Source: Methanosarcinales archaeon
GTDB lineage: Archaea; Halobacteriota; Methanosarcinia; Methanosarcinales; Methanogasteraceae
Reading direction: 5' to 3'
NCBI GenBank assembly: GCA_004211975.1
Contig: RXIK01000126.1
Location: forward strand, 1-44,591
DNA: 44,591 nt
Shown: positions 42,770 through 44,591 of the stretch, one piece after another
Layout: the number at the start of each line of letters is the position of its first letter
Numbering within the stretch: the first letter of the stretch is position 1
Notes under the pieces: generated by a model
Told to the model about the DNA's origin: nothing
What the model saw: only the letters and a program-made list of their open reading frames with translations
Database searches by the model: none
Translations under genes and position numbers: made by a program

Positions 42770-43348
42770 TCAATCATCTTTTGAAAAGGTTATCGCGGCA
42801 TCAATTGAGTCAACACCATCCAACCATTCGGCAACCAACCCGTCCGGCACGTCAAAGAGGATTTCCGGCAGCGGTTTGCCGCCAAGTACTCGTGCACCGA
42901 CCATGCTGAGATATTCTAGCGCCTGCTCCTGATTGTCGCGCTCTATCTCGATTGCATTTTTGATTAGCTTGATGAGCGACGTTTTTTTGTCATACGTGCC
43001 CTGTATGTTATATTCGCACGAAGCAAGTGCGCAGATCAGCGAGGATTGGAGCGACCGGATCATCATGTCCGTATCATCGTTGATCGGGGGAACCTCGCCC
43101 AGCACGATCTCGCTAATGCTTGAAATCGCATGTAACGCATCTTCTGCGGATACTTTCTTCTTTTTATGTCCACGAACAACTTTCAAGCAGGCGAGCACAA
43201 CATCATCCATCATACCAACGAATACTGCTGTATCAGTGTCACCCTCCTCTTCTATCTTGAAATTGCTCTCTTTCACCCGGGAAACCCAGTTATCCCAGCG
43301 TTCTTTTGTATAATATTGAATTGCCTTCTGTTTATCTCCTTTTTTCAT
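42770..43348 (-). CDS. DUF2150 family protein
   Basis: 192 residues from ATG 43348, which has GAGGGATGAT upstream; a second ATG at 43357 lies within that site. The sequence fits the euryarchaeal DUF2150 family: a helical start YYTKERWDNWVSRVKESNFK, an acidic D-T-D-T-A-V-F-V-G-M-M-D-D-V, and a C-terminal part with VGARVLGGKPLPEILFD. It is mostly helical and cytoplasmic, with no membrane segment. The function is unknown. It precedes thiDN on the same strand by 75 bp. Confidence 0.75.
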   Translation of the reverse strand: MKKGDKQKAIQYYTKERWDNWVSRVKESNFKIEEEGDTDTAVFVGMMDDVVLACLKVVRGHKKKKVSAEDALHAISSISEIVLGEVPPINDDTDMMIRSLQSSLICALASCEYNIQGTYDKKTSLIKLIKNAIEIERDNQEQALEYLSMVGARVLGGKPLPEILFDVPDGLVAEWLDGVDSIDAAITFSKDD

Positions 43349-43525
43349 GATAATCATCCCTCTATAGTTCCCTTCACTTCATATTCCTATTTGAGTTAGC
43401 ATCCCGTTATATGTGTCTCGCCTACATGCCTCTTTTTCTGTGTGGTCATTAGTTTTGACCTTACAATAACATAATATGAAATCGTAATTAAAGATACTCA
43501 CAGGAAACATGGGGATTTGCATAAC

Positions 43526-44591
43526 ATGACACGAAACACAGAACCAACCGATAGTATATATGGTGGTATGCGGTGGCAATCGCTCTCGCAAAACCAGCCT
43601 GCGGCACTAGCACACCTTGATGAATTAGGCGCAATCATCACAGGGCACCGTGCCCGCGAACTTAAGATATCCGAACTGACCTCGGACCTGATCGTCGCGC
43701 TTACGGAAACAGACAACGAAACTATTTTAGGCGAGGCAACAGCGGTGAGCAAGCAGTTGCTGTCAAAGATCAGAGAGGACATCGCAGGTTTTTCGACCGA
43801 GCAGTTACCTGTATTATTTGCGTCGTTACAGCTTTTTGCTGTGGAACCCGGGCAGTACGGGTTTGAAACAATCGAATATCCTGATTCGGATCTTAACAGG
43901 ATAACTGGTAAGTATAGCAGTCAGGACCCGGAATATCTCAAGAAGAAAGACGCGTACACAAAAACACAGGGGTTGCTTGCAGAGGCAGAGAGCCTGCGCG
44001 CTCTGGCTATATCCACGCTCGCTTCGCTCTTTGAGAGGGCGGAATTCATCGGGATCACCGGTCACATCAAGGCTGAGCTACTCCCGATGATTGCGTCACT
44101 TAACGATGATAAGCGGTACAGACCGTTTCGGACAGCGCTTGCCGCCAATATTGCTGACAAGCTGTACCGGTTCGCGCAGCGGACAGACGACCCGGTATTA
44201 ACAGAACTTCTCCAGAGGATATTCAACAAAAAATACATTAAATTCGGGACATCCGGGTTCAGGGCGTTTGTGAACAAGGATTTTGTCCAGAAACGATCAG
44301 ACTTCGTGACTGCCGCGATATGTAACGATCTGGAGACCTCACAAGGGATGAGCGGCAAGACCGTGGTGATCACCTACGACACAAGGATTGGCGCCCGGGA
44401 GTTTGCGCTTGAAAGCGCCAGGGTGTTCCTTGCGCGGGGCTTTCCTGTGCGATTCGCAGAGGAACCCTCACCCACAGGTGCTCTTGTGTACTGGCTCCGC
44501 GAAGAAGAACACGGCAAAGCGGCAGGCGGCGAAAACATGACTCCAAGCCACAACCCGCTATCGACACAGGGACAGCGCTGGAACCTGGAAA
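43526..44591 (+). CDS. Large phosphohexomutase (phosphoglucomutase/phosphomannomutase superfamily), N-terminal part
   Basis: An open frame from ATG 43526 runs off the right edge (355 codons visible). The first about 245 residues are a helical extension with no family I can name. The mutase domain then starts with IKFGTSGFRAFVNKDFV, followed by VVITYDTRIGAREFA and the phosphoserine loop, which reads NMTPSHNPLSTQGQRWN where most family members have T-A-S-H-N-P. The active Ser is therefore present, with Pro replacing Ala. The enzyme would interconvert hexose or pentose phosphates. A downstream ATG at 43568 (after GGTGGT) is an alternative start. No stop is within the window, and the C-terminal two thirds are unseen. 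Confidence 0.85.
   Translation, partial: MTRNTEPTDSIYGGMRWQSLSQNQPAALAHLDELGAIITGHRARELKISELTSDLIVALTETDNETILGEATAVSKQLLSKIREDIAGFSTEQLPVLFASLQLFAVEPGQYGFETIEYPDSDLNRITGKYSSQDPEYLKKKDAYTKTQGLLAEAESLRALAISTLASLFERAEFIGITGHIKAELLPMIASLNDDKRYRPFRTALAANIADKLYRFAQRTDDPVLTELLQRIFNKKYIKFGTSGFRAFVNKDFVQKRSDFVTAAICNDLETSQGMSGKTVVITYDTRIGAREFALESARVFLARGFPVRFAEEPSPTGALVYWLREEEHGKAAGGENMTPSHNPLSTQGQRWNLE

Overview
The window is archaeal and euryarchaeal, most likely from a methanogen-related lineage of the Methanosarcinales/Syntrophoarchaeales/ANME type. The evidence is geranylgeranylglyceryl phosphate synthase (archaeal lipid stereochemistry), archaeal NAC and prefoldin beta, L40e, Nop5, a beta-CASP aCPSF-type nuclease, NucS/EndoMS, a ThiD-ThiN fusion, DUF22 and DUF2150 proteins, an elongator tRNA-Met with a bulge-helix-bulge intron, and an mvhD-hdrCBA heterodisulfide reductase cluster. 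The exact taxon cannot be named from sequence alone, and no mcr or hydrogenase large-subunit gene lies in the window.

Layout. (1) 1-10.5 kb is an accessory region full of wreckage: the end of an IS200/IS605 TnpB element with its right-end hairpin; two tandem broken AlbA_2/AAA_4-type regulators; an HsdS remnant; an AT-rich two-gene module that I read as the anti-phage system Kiwa (kwaA-kwaB); a HicA-like toxin behind an unusually long HicB-like partner; a frameshifted relic of the KEOPS gene kae1; an AbrB-type protein; an unknown membrane protein; a decayed IS66 transposase; then AT-rich transferred-looking metabolic genes (chorismate mutase, TrmO-like, SDR) and a transposase/ATPase chimera. 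(2) 10.5-22.3 kb is mostly core: a Ski2-like helicase, NAC, a metallo-beta-lactamase-fold hydrolase, a lipoprotein that fuses FKBP and cyclophilin, an OsmC protein, the operon L40e-GGGP synthase-prefoldin beta, an orphan PorB, a calcium-repeat lipoprotein, a beta-CASP nuclease, tRNA-Asn and intron-bearing tRNA-Met. (3) 22.3-28.3 kb holds dispersed repeats, a duplicated tail of the next gene, small degenerate ORFs and a 1415-residue thioester alpha-2-macroglobulin lipoprotein. (4) 28.5-32.8 kb: DUF22, Nop5, LysA, RtcA and a CBS-pair protein. (5) 33.6-38.8 kb: mvhD, a possible 50-codon Cys-rich ORF, hdrC, hdrB and a double-length hdrA, closed by a strong hairpin plus T-tract. (6) 38.9-44.6 kb: a second IS66 relic, palindromic repeats, NucS, ThiDN, DUF2150 and the start of a large phosphohexomutase that runs off the window.

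How the genes work together. MvhD-HdrCBA would form a soluble flavin-based electron bifurcating/confurcating complex, here with an HdrA that carries two flavin modules. Kiwa, the HsdS remnant, the HicA-like pair and the TnpB end look like a defence island being turned over. Repeats of about 200 bp between the core blocks, together with the duplicated macroglobulin tail, point to repeat-mediated rearrangement. The items most worth follow-up are the archaeal Kiwa operon, the long HicB-like partner of the HicA-like toxin, the dual HdrA, the dual-family immunophilin and the archaeal alpha-2-macroglobulin.
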